DNA of 64,000 nt from Phyllobacterium chamaecytisi (GCF_020164455.1 NZ_JAIQWW010000001.1:124001-188000); one strand, 5' to 3'; counted from the first letter of the stretch, positions 8,982-18,491 are shown. Numbers and translations are program-made. Notes: generated by a model from the sequence alone, not told the origin.

Positions 8982-11900
8982 ATGTATGCATTTTCAGGGG
9001 CGGATTCCGCTCGTTCTCCGCTATCGCCTTCATTCCACCGCGTCCGCCGCAAGCTGCTTTCGTTTGTATCAGCAGCTGCGATCGCTATCGCATTGCCGGC
9101 AGTTCCAGCCTTGGCGCAGGAAGTCGGGAAATATTTCATGGCTGATGGTACGAAAACGGATGAGTTGGCTAAGGCGGCGGCAAGCTGGCGCACACCGGAG
9201 TTCCTGAAGGATCACGCCCTGGCGGGTGTGAAGGCAGAATATGCCTATGCCTTTGGATTCACCGGGAAGAGTGTCAAGCTTGGCATGGTCGATTCCGGTA
9301 TTTATTCCGCGCATCCGCAATTGCAGGGCAAGTTCACATCCTTGACCGTGGAAGGCTTCTACAGCGCGGACGGCGAACAACTGGATGGGAGGAACAAAAC
9401 CTGGAAGAAAGGCGACCCGTTCAAGGTCTTTGGCGATTACGATCCCTTCTTCAATGACAGCCATGGCACGTCCGCAGCAGGGGAAATGATCGCCATACGC
9501 AATGCCACGGGCGACGCGGAAAAGGACAGGATGCACGGCATTGCCTTCGATGCGCATCTCTATTCAGCCAATACAGGCGGCACTGACAACACGGTTTTTG
9601 GCCCCAACGTCGACTATGGCTACTTCAAGGAAGCCTACGGCATTCTTGCCCGCAACGGCGCACGCGTGATCAATTCCAGTTGGGGACAGGAAGCACGCGA
9701 TGCTGGCGATTATGGAACGCTCGACGGGCTGACAAAACTCTATAGCCGGTTTGTCGGCAAGAAGACCTTTCTCGACGCCGCTTTCGAAGTTTCCAAAGAG
9801 TACGGAACCATCCAGGTCTGGGCCAATGGCAATGAGGGGCGCAACAACCCGCGTGCCGTGGTGGCAATGCCCTATTTCCGGCCGGAGGTGGAGCCCTATT
9901 GGATTGGCGTGACTGGCGTAACCAAGGATGGGGACACCATATTTGATCGCTGCGGCGTCACCAAATACTGGTGCATGGCTGGTCCAACGCAGGGGATTTC
10001 AACAACATCTGTCGGTGTCAATGGCGGTGAGGACGAACGCGACGGCGGGGGTCATACACCGGACGATCTGGCAAAAAAGCCGCTAACGCCAGCCTATCGT
10101 TCGGGCTACAGCGGCACATCGGCTGCGGCTCCGAACGTGACCGCATCCTTGGGGCTAGTGATGGACCGGTTTGCCTATATGACCGGCACTCAGGCGCGCG
10201 ATGTACTGTTTACCACGGCGGAGCATCTCGGCGATGGAAGCGCGGATCTCCCCGACACGACCTTTGGTTGGGGCCGACCGGATCTCAAAAAAGCCATGAA
10301 CGGTCCCGGGCAGTTTCTGTCGCGATTCAACGCCAATCTGGGAGAGGGCGTCACCGACACATGGGTAAGTGATATCTCCCAGGTCGCTCTCGACCAGCGG
10401 AAGAAGGAGGAGCAGCAGGAGATAACGGCGTGGAGTGCCCGAAAGACCGCTCTTGGTTTGAACGACGGGATTCCCGCCAATCTGGTCGAGACACTTGCCG
10501 AAACTCTTGTGAGCGAAGTTCCGAAAGGCAAGGAACTGCTCAAGGCAGCGATCGCAGCCAGTATAGAGGGAAACTTCATAATAGAGGAAAACTACACAGC
10601 CGAGAAATTTCAAGCTGCTCTGGCTGCTGCCGAGGCAAACCCTGCGGGATCGGCACTGCTTGCGCTCTATGAAAAGTCCCATCCCGGATGGACAAGCAAT
10701 TGGAGCGAGACAACAGACTACACCAACTTCATCGCCAGCTACACTGATGACCTTGTTCTGGCAGGTGTGATTGCAGCTGTGAAGGCCGAGGGAATCGAAA
10801 CCGAATATTCGTCCACTGAAACCCGCACGGCCTATCTCGCGACGAAGGCCTACGACGCCGGTCTCACCAAATCCGGTTTGGGCACGCTGACGCTTTCCGG
10901 CAAGAACACTTATCGCGGCGATACGATCGTCGATGGCGGCAAGCTTGCCATCGCCGAAGGTGGCTCGATCATCTCGAACACTTTTGTCAATTACACCGGC
11001 CAGTTTTCAGTCGATGGAACAGCGGCGAATGCAACGATCAACCAAGGCGGCGAATTGCGCGTCAACCAGACCGGCATAACTGGCGATCTCACCTTCAATG
11101 GCGGTTGGGGCGTCATCTATGGCAAGAGCGGCAATGCCAGCGTCAACGGCGGCAGCCTGATTATCGGCAACGCCGGGATTTCTGGTGATCTTGTGTTGAA
11201 TGGCGGCTTTGCCGCTGTCTATGGCATGGCCGGCGATGCGACGGTCAATGCTGGCGGCGAGCTTGGTGGCAAGGGCGGCTCGGTCGCCAGCCTTGTCGTC
11301 AACCGGGACGGTTTGGTTTCGCCTGCTGGTCAGTTCCATACGCAGGAGCAGGATGATGGCCTGGTCAAATCCTGGCCGCCCCATGGCACGGAAATCGGCG
11401 TTCTGACCGTTACTGGCGATGCAACCTTTCATCCGGGGAGCCTCTTGAATATCGGGATCATGTGGGACGCGAGCGGCGCCGACCTGCTCAAAGTCGATGG
11501 AACCGCAAACCTGCTGGGCGGCATCGTTGCCGTGCGCCTTGAAAATCAGGTGGCGCTCCTGAGTCAGAAAACGATCGAAGGGTTGTTTCTGGACAAGTCA
11601 TATGAGGTCCTGAACGCCGGAAAAGGCGTCACGGGCAGGTTTGACAGTGTATTGCCGCAGTATAATTACGTGACAGCGGAGTTGGATTACAGCGATGCGA
11701 ACAAAATCACCCTCGGCTTCGGCCTGACTGATGCAGGGCAGGACGAAGAGGATCGGCTGGCGCGCGAAGAAAAGCTGCGCTTGCTGAAGGAGCGCGTCAA
11801 AAGCCTCGTCCTCGTCGATGCGAAGACGCCGAACCAGATCGCCGTTGGCGGCGCAATCAAGGAGCTTGAACTCGGCAATCCGCTGCTCAATACGGTGCTG

Positions 11901-12962
11901 TTCTCGGCAATCGGCGAAATCTTGCCCTATGACAATCTGTCGGGCGAAGCCCATGCCACGCTCGCGGGCGTGCTTGCCAAGGATGCAAGCGTGATCGGCA
12001 ATGCGGCGCAAAACCGCATTCGCGCTGCCTTTGACGGGGTAGCTGTGAAGGAGCAGGCGGTGATAGCGTCACCGCTGGCTTACGCTCCGGCGCAACGGGC
12101 CAAGATCAGCGATGCCTTTGCATCGGTAACGCCGGCACCAGCCACGACCGCCCTGTGGGGCGAGGCCTATGGCGGATGGGCGTATGCGGGCGGCGACGGC
12201 AATGCTGCAGGTTATAGCCGCAATACCGGCGGCTTCGTCACCGGGCTCGACGGTGCGGTTGCGGATGATTGGCGCATAGGCGTGCTCGCCGGCTATGGCA
12301 ACACCTCGCTCGATAGCCGGGCTTCGAATGCCTCGGTCGACAGTTATTCGATCGGGCTTTATGGCGGTACCGCGTGGGACAATCTGCGCTTGAGCCTTGG
12401 CACGGCCCTTACCCAAAATGAGATCGACACGGACCGCACGGCGGTGTTCGGCGATCTCGCGGGCGGGCACAGCGCTTCCTACGATGCGAAGACCGTGCAG
12501 GTTTTCGGCGAGCTCGGCTATGCGGTCAAAACGGCTTATGCCGATTTCGAGCCCTTCGCCGCGGCGAGCTACGTGCACCTCAAGAGCGATGGCTTTCAGG
12601 AAAGCGGCGAGATCAGCAATCTGACCGGGCTAGCGGGCACAACGGACTTGACCACGACGACGCTCGGGCTTCGGCTATCGCGCAGCTTTGCCATAAGCCA
12701 GACCATCTCGCTCGATGCACACGGCATGCTCGGCTGGAGCCATGCCTTCGGCGATGTGACGCCGGAGCAGCGCCTGGCCTTTGCCGGCGGCCAGCCATTC
12801 GACGTCAAGGGCCTGCCGGTCGCGACCGACACAGGCATCGTCGAGGCGGGGTTCGATGTGGGAATCGGCAAAGCCACGACGCTGGGCCTGACTTATAGCG
12901 GGCAGTTCTCCGACAGCGCGAGCGACAACGCGGTCAAAGCCGATCTGACGGTCAAATTCTGA
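8982..12962 (+). CDS. Subtilisin-type autotransporter serine protease
   Basis: A 1326-residue type V secretion protein. A signal peptide ends near ALPAVPALAQ (residue 46). The S8 peptidase domain has catalytic Asp104 (MVDSG), His161 (DSHGTS) and Ser380 (GYSGTSAAAPNV). An autotransporter-associated beta-strand region follows (GKNTYRGDTIVDGGKLAI, about residue 645). The last ~290 residues form the outer-membrane barrel, ending in aromatic ...VKADLTVKF. The RBS AAAGGA lies upstream of 8982. The barrel is closely similar to that of the phosphatase autotransporter at 41.2-44.4 kb. The AT-rich 190-base gap before it should hold the promoter. Confidence 0.93.
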   Translation: MYAFSGADSARSPLSPSFHRVRRKLLSFVSAAAIAIALPAVPALAQEVGKYFMADGTKTDELAKAAASWRTPEFLKDHALAGVKAEYAYAFGFTGKSVKLGMVDSGIYSAHPQLQGKFTSLTVEGFYSADGEQLDGRNKTWKKGDPFKVFGDYDPFFNDSHGTSAAGEMIAIRNATGDAEKDRMHGIAFDAHLYSANTGGTDNTVFGPNVDYGYFKEAYGILARNGARVINSSWGQEARDAGDYGTLDGLTKLYSRFVGKKTFLDAAFEVSKEYGTIQVWANGNEGRNNPRAVVAMPYFRPEVEPYWIGVTGVTKDGDTIFDRCGVTKYWCMAGPTQGISTTSVGVNGGEDERDGGGHTPDDLAKKPLTPAYRSGYSGTSAAAPNVTASLGLVMDRFAYMTGTQARDVLFTTAEHLGDGSADLPDTTFGWGRPDLKKAMNGPGQFLSRFNANLGEGVTDTWVSDISQVALDQRKKEEQQEITAWSARKTALGLNDGIPANLVETLAETLVSEVPKGKELLKAAIAASIEGNFIIEENYTAEKFQAALAAAEANPAGSALLALYEKSHPGWTSNWSETTDYTNFIASYTDDLVLAGVIAAVKAEGIETEYSSTETRTAYLATKAYDAGLTKSGLGTLTLSGKNTYRGDTIVDGGKLAIAEGGSIISNTFVNYTGQFSVDGTAANATINQGGELRVNQTGITGDLTFNGGWGVIYGKSGNASVNGGSLIIGNAGISGDLVLNGGFAAVYGMAGDATVNAGGELGGKGGSVASLVVNRDGLVSPAGQFHTQEQDDGLVKSWPPHGTEIGVLTVTGDATFHPGSLLNIGIMWDASGADLLKVDGTANLLGGIVAVRLENQVALLSQKTIEGLFLDKSYEVLNAGKGVTGRFDSVLPQYNYVTAELDYSDANKITLGFGLTDAGQDEEDRLAREEKLRLLKERVKSLVLVDAKTPNQIAVGGAIKELELGNPLLNTVLFSAIGEILPYDNLSGEAHATLAGVLAKDASVIGNAAQNRIRAAFDGVAVKEQAVIASPLAYAPAQRAKISDAFASVTPAPATTALWGEAYGGWAYAGGDGNAAGYSRNTGGFVTGLDGAVADDWRIGVLAGYGNTSLDSRASNASVDSYSIGLYGGTAWDNLRLSLGTALTQNEIDTDRTAVFGDLAGGHSASYDAKTVQVFGELGYAVKTAYADFEPFAAASYVHLKSDGFQESGEISNLTGLAGTTDLTTTTLGLRLSRSFAISQTISLDAHGMLGWSHAFGDVTPEQRLAFAGGQPFDVKGLPVATDTGIVEAGFDVGIGKATTLGLTYSGQFSDSASDNAVKADLTVKF

Positions 12963-12969
12963 TCGGCGG

Positions 12970-13740
12970 TCAGTCGAGCACGATCCAGGCGGGAGCATGG
13001 TCGCTTGCATGGTCCCAGCCCCTGACGTGACGATCGACATCAGCGCTGCTCAATCGATCGGCGATCGATGGACTGAGCAGGAAGTGGTCGAGACGCAGGC
13101 CGGCATTGCGGCCCCAGGCGTTTCTGAAATAGTCCCAGAACGTGTAGATTTTCTCGTCGGGATGCAGGTGGCGAATGGCATCGGTCCACCCTTGCGCAAC
13201 AAGCTTCGCGAAGGCCTGCCTGACTTCGGGGCGGAAAAGCGCGTCGTCGATCCAGCGCTCCGGCTTGTAGACATCGAGATCCGTCGGCATGACGTTATAA
13301 TCGCCGGCAAGTACGACGGGCGCGCCTGTCGCAAGCAGTTCCTGAGCGCGTTGCGAAAGGCGGTCGTACCAGCGCAGCTTGTAATCGAATTTCGGGCCAG
13401 GTGCCGGATTCCCGTTCGGAACATACATGCATCCGATCAGGACACCATTCACGGCCGCTTCGATGTAGCGGCTGTGGGTATCGTCGGGATCTCCGGGCAG
13501 GCCGCGTGTGGTCTCGATAGGCTCAGTGCCTTTGGCAAGAATGGCAACGCCGTTCCAGCTCTTTTGTCCGTGCCAGATTGCGTCATATCCCGCGGCGTTT
13601 ATCGCGCGCTCCGGAAATTTCTCCTGAGGCGCCTTGAGCTCCTGCAAGCACACGACGTCCGGCTGGGCTTCCGCAAGCCATCGCAAAAGCAACGACAGGC
13701 GGCCGTTGATACCGTTTACGTTGAATGTGGCAATCTTCAT
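12970..13740 (-). CDS. xthA: Exodeoxyribonuclease III
   Basis: A 256-residue endonuclease/exonuclease/phosphatase-family enzyme. Motifs are IATFNVNGINGR at the N-terminus, CLQELKAP with the metal-binding Glu, GDYNVMPTDLDVY, and the C-terminal ASDHAP with the catalytic Asp-His pair. It cleaves DNA 5' of abasic sites and removes 3' blocking groups in base excision repair. Length and motifs match bacterial XthA. It converges on the autotransporter gene with 7 bases between the two stops. Confidence 0.93.
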   Translation of the reverse strand: MKIATFNVNGINGRLSLLLRWLAEAQPDVVCLQELKAPQEKFPERAINAAGYDAIWHGQKSWNGVAILAKGTEPIETTRGLPGDPDDTHSRYIEAAVNGVLIGCMYVPNGNPAPGPKFDYKLRWYDRLSQRAQELLATGAPVVLAGDYNVMPTDLDVYKPERWIDDALFRPEVRQAFAKLVAQGWTDAIRHLHPDEKIYTFWDYFRNAWGRNAGLRLDHFLLSPSIADRLSSADVDRHVRGWDHASDHAPAWIVLD

Positions 13741-13809
13741 TTAGAGCGGGTTCTGAGCCGGAAACGTTTCTGATAGTTGCATCGAGTCGTTGCCTGCATC
13801 ATGAGATAA

Positions 13810-13839
13810 AGCCGGGCGCAATGGAAGCTGCGCCCGGCT
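13810..13839 (-). terminator. Hairpin terminator after the SsuA-like gene
   Basis: AGCCGGGCGCA and TGCGCCCGGCT form a perfect 11-bp stem with an 8-base loop. On the minus strand it is followed by TTTAT. It lies 34 bases beyond the stop of the binding-protein gene and upstream of xthA, so it separates the two transcripts. Confidence 0.75.
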
Positions 13840-13872
13840 GGTTACGTCAAATCACAGAGCGCCTGACGTTCC

Positions 13873-14841
13873 TCATGCCTGCTTGGCCCGCCATACGATG
13901 TCGCTGACATTGAGCTTCTTCGGCACGATCTTGAGGTCAAAGAACTCATCGGCCAATGCCTGCTGATAGGCAATGGCTTCCGGCGTAACGCCCGCCACCT
14001 TGCCAAGATCCGCTCCCTCGCGCGTCAGGACAACCTTCTGGATATCCTCCGGCACGCCGGTTATCTTCGCAAGGATCCGGACCGTCTCGTCGAGATTGTC
14101 TTGCGCTGACCGGCCGACAAGCGTCAGCTCATCGAGGACATCCGCCAGAACATCGCCATGCGAAGCGGCAAACTCGCCATTGCTGAGAAAGAACGACCAG
14201 GACTCGACGATGCCTTTGCCGGTTGCCAGCACCCGCGCTTCCGGGCGTTTCTCGGCCACGGCAAAATAGGGATCCCATATCGTCCAGGCGTCGATCTGAC
14301 CTGCGGTGAAGGCGGCCGCCGCATCGGGAGGCGAGAGGTCGGATGCAACGATGTCTTTCACGGCCAGCCCGGCCGTCCGCAAAGCCTTGACCGTGAAATT
14401 GTGGGCGCTCGAACCACGTTTGAAGGCGACGCGCTTGCCCTTGAGATCGGCTATGGACTGCAATGGCGAATCCTTGTGGACGAGAATGGCCGAACCCGCC
14501 GGTGGGCCCCGATAGGTTCCGGCATAGACCAGATTTCCGCCCGCCGCCTGCGCAAAAAGCGGCGGCACATCACCTGTCGGGCCGAAATCGATAGCACCGG
14601 CGCCGAGTGCCTCGAGAAGCGGAGGCCCCGACGAGAATTCCGACCAGCTGACATTGATGCCGCGCTGTTCAAAACGTTTTTCGAGTGCGCCGTTGCCTTT
14701 GGCCAGTGCCAGGACGCCATTTTTCTGCCAGCCGATGCGGAGTGTCTTTGGCGGTTCCGAAGCTCCATGCGCTGCGAAGGGCAGGGCGGTTGCTGCGGCA
14801 GCACCGCCCAGCAATGCGAGAGTTTGTCTGCGATTGATCAT
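13873..14841 (-). CDS. SsuA-like aliphatic sulfonate-binding protein
   Basis: A 322-residue periplasmic solute-binding protein of the SsuA/TauA/NMT1 family. The N-terminus MINRRQTLALLGGAAAATAL has a twin-arginine-like signal. The mature part begins with LRIGWQKNGVLALAKG and carries EALGAGAIDFGPTGDVPP, both typical of SsuA. It would capture sulfonates for an ABC importer, but no permease or ATPase gene is adjacent. Start 14841 is preferred because GGAAAGGG lies 9 bases before it; the next upstream ATG at 14850 would sit directly on that ribosome-binding site. Confidence 0.85.
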   Translation of the reverse strand: MINRRQTLALLGGAAAATALPFAAHGASEPPKTLRIGWQKNGVLALAKGNGALEKRFEQRGINVSWSEFSSGPPLLEALGAGAIDFGPTGDVPPLFAQAAGGNLVYAGTYRGPPAGSAILVHKDSPLQSIADLKGKRVAFKRGSSAHNFTVKALRTAGLAVKDIVASDLSPPDAAAAFTAGQIDAWTIWDPYFAVAEKRPEARVLATGKGIVESWSFFLSNGEFAASHGDVLADVLDELTLVGRSAQDNLDETVRILAKITGVPEDIQKVVLTREGADLGKVAGVTPEAIAYQQALADEFFDLKIVPKKLNVSDIVWRAKQA

Positions 14842-14973
14842 GCGAGGCATCCCTTTCCAATAACGTTGGCTCCGGCAAAGGATGGCGCAATGGATCAGCG
14901 TCGGCGACGTCAGAACGTGCGAACAATCGCTGGGATGGGGAAAATCATGCCTGTTTTGGCGTAGGCGGCGAAA

Positions 14974-15900
14974 TCACTTCGCCGCCGGAAAGCCGTTCGG
15001 ATGCGCGGGCACAGCCTTGAGATAGGCGGCTATCGCGTCACGATCCGCAGGCTCGAGATGTGCCATATTGAGAACCACATCCGTCATCGAGCCGCCGAGC
15101 GAATCGAAATCCGGCGTGAAACCGCTCTCCAGCGCATAGGAAATATCCTTTTCGGACCAGGAATCGATGCCGCCTTCGCCGCCGGTGATATTCGGAATGA
15201 CGCCCTTGCCCTCAGGCGCTTTGGCGCCCGCCAGCCATTGCGTGTTGTCCGGCCCGCCAATGACATCGCGGGGAGTATGGCATTCGCCGCAATGGCCCGG
15301 GCCTTCCACCAGGTATTGACCGCGCTTGATCTCATCGGTGGCATTGGCCAGCGTGAGGACCGGCTGCGGCGAAAGGAAAAGCCGCTTCCACAGACCAATG
15401 CCGCGCCGGACGTTGAAAGGAAAACTCAGCTTGTGCGGCCCGGCGACATTATCGGATGGCGGCAGGGTCTTCAGGAAAGCGTAGAGATCGGCAATATCCT
15501 GCACCTGCATGCGCGCATAGGATGTATAGGGAAAGGCCGGATAAAAATGCCTGCCATCCGGCGAGACCCCTTCCATCATCGCATTGGCGAGATCGGCGAA
15601 GGACCAGTCGCCGATGCCTTGCTTCGATGGGGAAATATTTGGCGTTACGAAGGTGCCGAAAGGCGTGACGAGGTTGACACCGCCCGCCAGCACCAGCCGT
15701 GCATCGCCTTTGGCACCCGGGGCTGCATGGCAGGAGGCACAGCCTCCTTGCCAGAAGATGCTCATGCCGCGTTGCGGATCACCGGGGGCTGTCGCGGCAA
15801 GCTTTGCCGGGTCGACATGGGAGGGCGCCGAGAGCAACCAGAACCCGGCTCCGCCAATCAGCGCCAGAATGATGATGAGCAATGCGAGCTTGCGCATCAT
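14974..15900 (-). CDS. Dihaem c-type cytochrome
   Basis: About 308 residues. An N-terminal membrane anchor (MMRKLALLIIILALIGGAGF) is followed by two cytochrome c domains, each with one haem motif: CASCH in the first and CGECHTPRD in the second. Axial methionines are plausible in each domain. It should sit in the periplasm tethered to the inner membrane and pass electrons. Its start lies 8 bases after the cytochrome c' gene stop, so the two form an operon; this pair is common in proteobacteria. Starts at 15900 and 15897 are both possible. Confidence 0.88.
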   Translation of the reverse strand: MMRKLALLIIILALIGGAGFWLLSAPSHVDPAKLAATAPGDPQRGMSIFWQGGCASCHAAPGAKGDARLVLAGGVNLVTPFGTFVTPNISPSKQGIGDWSFADLANAMMEGVSPDGRHFYPAFPYTSYARMQVQDIADLYAFLKTLPPSDNVAGPHKLSFPFNVRRGIGLWKRLFLSPQPVLTLANATDEIKRGQYLVEGPGHCGECHTPRDVIGGPDNTQWLAGAKAPEGKGVIPNITGGEGGIDSWSEKDISYALESGFTPDFDSLGGSMTDVVLNMAHLEPADRDAIAAYLKAVPAHPNGFPAAK

Positions 15901-15908
15901 CCTTTTAC

Positions 15909-16355
15909 CTAGTCTTTCTTGATGCGGAACGCCTTGTGGCAGGAAGCGCAATTTTCGGCTACCTGGTTGAAGACGACCTTGAAGCTATCGAGGTCCTTCG
16001 GGTTGGCTTCGGCTGCCGCGGCTGCGTCTTTCTGGTATTTTGCCACGGCGGCGACAAAGCCGGCATTGTCTTCCCAGATCTTCGGCGAGACGGTGGTTTT
16101 GCCCTGGTCAGACCCGGCAGGAAACAGCGTCGCCACATCGATCTTCTGCGCATCCTCGTTGAGGTGTACCAGTGCGGCCTTTACCGCATCGGCATCGAAC
16201 GGCTTTTCGCCTTTGATGATCGGCGTGATGCTGCCGACGGTCTTGCCCTGATCCTTCATGAGCGCCTGGCGGTCAGCGAGCGCATCGGCGCTTGCCGGTG
16301 CCGAAAGTGCGATGGCAAGCAAAGGCGCCGCAGCAAGCGAAATCAGTCTGTTCAT
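15909..16355 (-). CDS. Cytochrome c' (class II)
   Basis: A 148-residue periplasmic protein. A signal peptide ends at APASA. The body is a four-helix bundle, and the haem site CASCHKAFRIKK lies at the extreme C-terminus, which is diagnostic for class II cytochromes. Known members bind NO or act in electron transfer without a clear single role. Start 16355 (MNRLISLAAAP) leaves a normal signal sequence; the frame runs open to 16397. It is the first gene of an operon with the dihaem cytochrome. Confidence 0.92.
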   Translation of the reverse strand: MNRLISLAAAPLLAIALSAPASADALADRQALMKDQGKTVGSITPIIKGEKPFDADAVKAALVHLNEDAQKIDVATLFPAGSDQGKTTVSPKIWEDNAGFVAAVAKYQKDAAAAAEANPKDLDSFKVVFNQVAENCASCHKAFRIKKD

Positions 16356-16490
16356 GGGGTGTCTCCGACTCTTGTGGCTAAAGTATTGTGGCTTCAAGGG
16401 CTTCCGGTGGGCACTCTAGATTATACATTGCGAAAAGCACGCGGCAATTGCGATCACATTTTCGTTTGTCAGCAAGTTAATGGAGCAAAA

Positions 16491-16515
16491 AGCCCCGGCG
16501 TCAGACGCCGGGGCT
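16491..16515 (-). terminator. Rho-independent terminator
   Basis: AGCCCCGGCGTC and GACGCCGGGGCT form a perfect inverted repeat. On the minus strand it is followed by a short T run (TTTTT). It lies 10 bases downstream of the Arg/Tyr-rich protein gene. Confidence 0.85.
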
Positions 16516-16525
16516 GGTTATGGTG

Positions 16526-16879
16526 TCAGAACTGTAGATAGATCCCGCTCCTGCGGTAACGGTAAGGGTCATCCCAAGTCCGATAGTATGGGCGATCTCG
16601 GTAGTAGGGGCGGCGGTAATACCGGTCACCATAGTACCTGCGATCCCAACGGCGATAATGCCTGCGTTCCCAACCGTAGTGCCTGCGGTCCCAGCGGCGA
16701 TGATGCCGGCGATCCCACCGGTCACGATAGTGGACGGTTTCGACATTTGGGTTCGGAGCAGCCTTCGAGATCTCGACTGGCTGCTGAATCGTCATAGGCG
16801 CGGCGCTGGCCGTTTCGACTGGAACAAGTGTCCCGATCGACACCAAAACCGCGCTTAGGGCTGAAATCAACTTTCTCAT
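16526..16879 (-). CDS. Secreted Arg/Tyr/His-rich small protein
   Basis: A 117-residue protein with a signal peptide (MRKLISALSAVLVSIGTLVP...ASAAP). A basic, aromatic tail is built from repeats such as RRHYRRWDRRYYGDRYYRR. Similar Arg/Tyr-rich exported proteins of unknown function are frequent in Rhizobiales, some related to the BA14K immunoreactive lectin-like family. I cannot assign it further. Start 16879 is supported by GGAGG a few bases upstream. A strong terminator follows directly, so it is a single-gene unit. Confidence 0.7.
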   Translation of the reverse strand: MRKLISALSAVLVSIGTLVPVETASAAPMTIQQPVEISKAAPNPNVETVHYRDRWDRRHHRRWDRRHYGWERRHYRRWDRRYYGDRYYRRPYYRDRPYYRTWDDPYRYRRSGIYLQF

Positions 16880-17188
16880 TGTACCTCCAGTGAAAGCCCC
16901 CGCTTTTGCCAAAGGCTTTCAACACTTAAACGTCCCTGAGATATTAGACATAGTCCAATTCTCTGAACCTCGGATGAATAACGGTCAGCTATGAGGCAAG
17001 GATCAAAATGGGGCGATCACTTTTGAGAACGTGTTGTTCCAATGCGTGAAAAAGCACGCATATCCGGGCGGTTCGTTCGCGATTCTGCGGCCGCCGGTGC
17101 GACGTTCCAAATGGTCTCCGGGCAGAGTGCAATGAAGATGCCGGTCATCATCGACTGATAACCGGCCCATATGTTTGTATGTTCTGTC

Positions 17189-17392
17189 TTATGCGTGCTT
17201 GTAGACGGGCTTTCCATGATGCTTGTGCCATGCATGATGCTTTGGATGATGCACGACGTGATGATGATGATGATAGACGCGGTGGTGCCTGTGATGAATC
17301 GGTTCAGCAGCGCTTGCACTCGTGGCAAGCACTGGTGCGGAGACGGCGAGGGCGATAGCGAGGCCGAGAGCCGAGTAAAGAGACGTTTTCAT
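17189..17392 (-). CDS. Secreted histidine-rich peptide
   Basis: Sixty-seven residues. A signal peptide ends around ATSASA. A mature part of about 37 residues has roughly half its positions His (HHRHHRVYHHHHHVVHHPKHH). Such a composition suggests binding of Ni, Zn or Cu in the periplasm, which is inference from composition only. AAGGA lies upstream of the start. No metal transporter or metalloregulator is adjacent. The 280 bases between this gene and the next on the same strand show no further gene. Confidence 0.65.
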   Translation of the reverse strand: MKTSLYSALGLAIALAVSAPVLATSASAAEPIHHRHHRVYHHHHHVVHHPKHHAWHKHHGKPVYKHA

Positions 17393-17607
17393 ATCCTTGG
17401 GTTTCCTTTGGTGGGTGACAGAAGAGGAGGGACTGCAACGCGCAGGTGTAGAATCGGTCCACCTGCCTCTTTATCGAATGCGGATGTTTCGGCGCTATTT
17501 CCCGCATGTGGTGTTTCGTTTCTGAAATGTTTCTCAAATAGGGCGGGGGGATTCGTTACTGAAGCAACGGATTGGTCACACGTTTTTCGAAGCGATGAAT
17601 GCAAAGC

Positions 17608-17628
17608 GGCCCCGCCAATGACGGGGCC
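17608..17628 (-). terminator. Possible terminator hairpin
   Basis: GGCCCCG and CGGGGCC form a 7-bp stem with a 7-base loop, about 50 bases after the stop of the minus-strand gene at 17677. The following T tract on the minus strand is short (GCTTTGC), so activity is uncertain. Confidence 0.45.
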
Positions 17629-17676
17629 ACTTCAGTGCAACAAGCGACAATTGCCGCCAGGATAGTTATGGGAGAA

Positions 17677-18033
17677 TTAGCGCCCACCCGCCTCGCTTGT
17701 CGCATGGTCCTGCGTAAAGGTCCGGCGTAGATGCACGACCTTGGCGGCAGCATTCTCAATATATTCTGTGGGGCAGCGCAGCATTTCATCTCTGATGCAC
17801 CGTTCGACTTCCCTTGCTGTCTCGAGACGCTTATCGAGCAGCTCGGTGTCGACGCCTGCTGCCTTGAGTCTGGTGCATGAAAGAACAAGTCGAGCAACTT
17901 CAGCCCGAGCCTGTTCATGATAATCAATGGCGATCATCAATAGAATCTTTTCCATCTTGGCCTTTGTGGCGTTGTCGTTAGTGGCAGGGGGCGTCGATAG
18001 TCGCGGCGCTTGAAAAATGGGGTTTGCTTTCAT
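17677..18033 (-). CDS. Small protein of unknown function
   Basis: A 118-residue soluble, mostly helical protein (EQARAEVARLVLSCTRLKAA; LETAREVERCIRDEM) that I do not recognise. The start is uncertain. ATG at 18033 has poor ribosome-binding sequence, while ATG at 17955 (MEKILLMIAIDYHEQA, giving 92 residues) has AAAGG in place and begins where the helical part begins. The frame is open to 18087. A perfect 12-base palindrome lies about 40 bases upstream of 18033 and has a near copy before the response-regulator gene, so the two divergent units may share a regulator. Confidence 0.55.
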   Translation of the reverse strand: MKANPIFQAPRLSTPPATNDNATKAKMEKILLMIAIDYHEQARAEVARLVLSCTRLKAAGVDTELLDKRLETAREVERCIRDEMLRCPTEYIENAAAKVVHLRRTFTQDHATSEAGGR

Positions 18034-18063
18034 CCCGGCGTCTTGACGCGAATCGCTGGCGGG

Positions 18064-18085
18064 CGAAAGTGACAGCGCTGTCCCC
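18064..18085. promoter_or_regulatory. Palindromic operator-like site, copy A
   Basis: CGAAAGTGACAGCGCTGTCC contains the perfect 12-base palindrome GACAGCGCTGTC. The same 22-base sequence recurs at 18401-18422 with two differences, in direct orientation. It lies upstream of the small minus-strand gene (or inside it if the longest start is used). Confidence 0.45.
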
Positions 18086-18400
18086 ATGGTCGGGGGACAA
18101 ATCAGGACAATGAATTGAATTCACGTTGTTAAATAATAGATCGATTCCCATATAAATGTTTCCAATAAAATAAACAAAATAAACTTTGTGCGACGCTTTC
18201 GCGTCAAAATATAACCTAATATGCTCCGGTTAGCCGGTATTTACACTTTGATATTACAGTTGCGATAGTTTTAAATAGTGTGTTTCATATCGAGTCGTCA
18301 CGATGAACGACCTGCTACGTGATGGTTAACAATAAGTCAATCGCAATCGGTGCCGTTTCGCACGACCAGCATCCAGAAGCAACAACGACACGTCTCGCGA

Positions 18401-18422
18401 CGAAAGTGACGGCGCTGTCCCT
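18401..18422. promoter_or_regulatory. Palindromic operator-like site, copy B
   Basis: CGAAAGTGACGGCGCTGTCC repeats copy A, with one mismatch in the palindrome. It lies about 70-90 bases upstream of the TTG start of the response-regulator gene. The 315 bases between the copies are AT-rich and hold no gene. They presumably contain divergent promoters, including a TTAAC-rich stretch near 18320. Confidence 0.45.
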
Positions 18423-18491
18423 ATTTGCACGAGGCCGAATCGGGCTATAAAAAGTACTTTGAATTAAAGCACTTATTTTGAAAGTTTTTTT

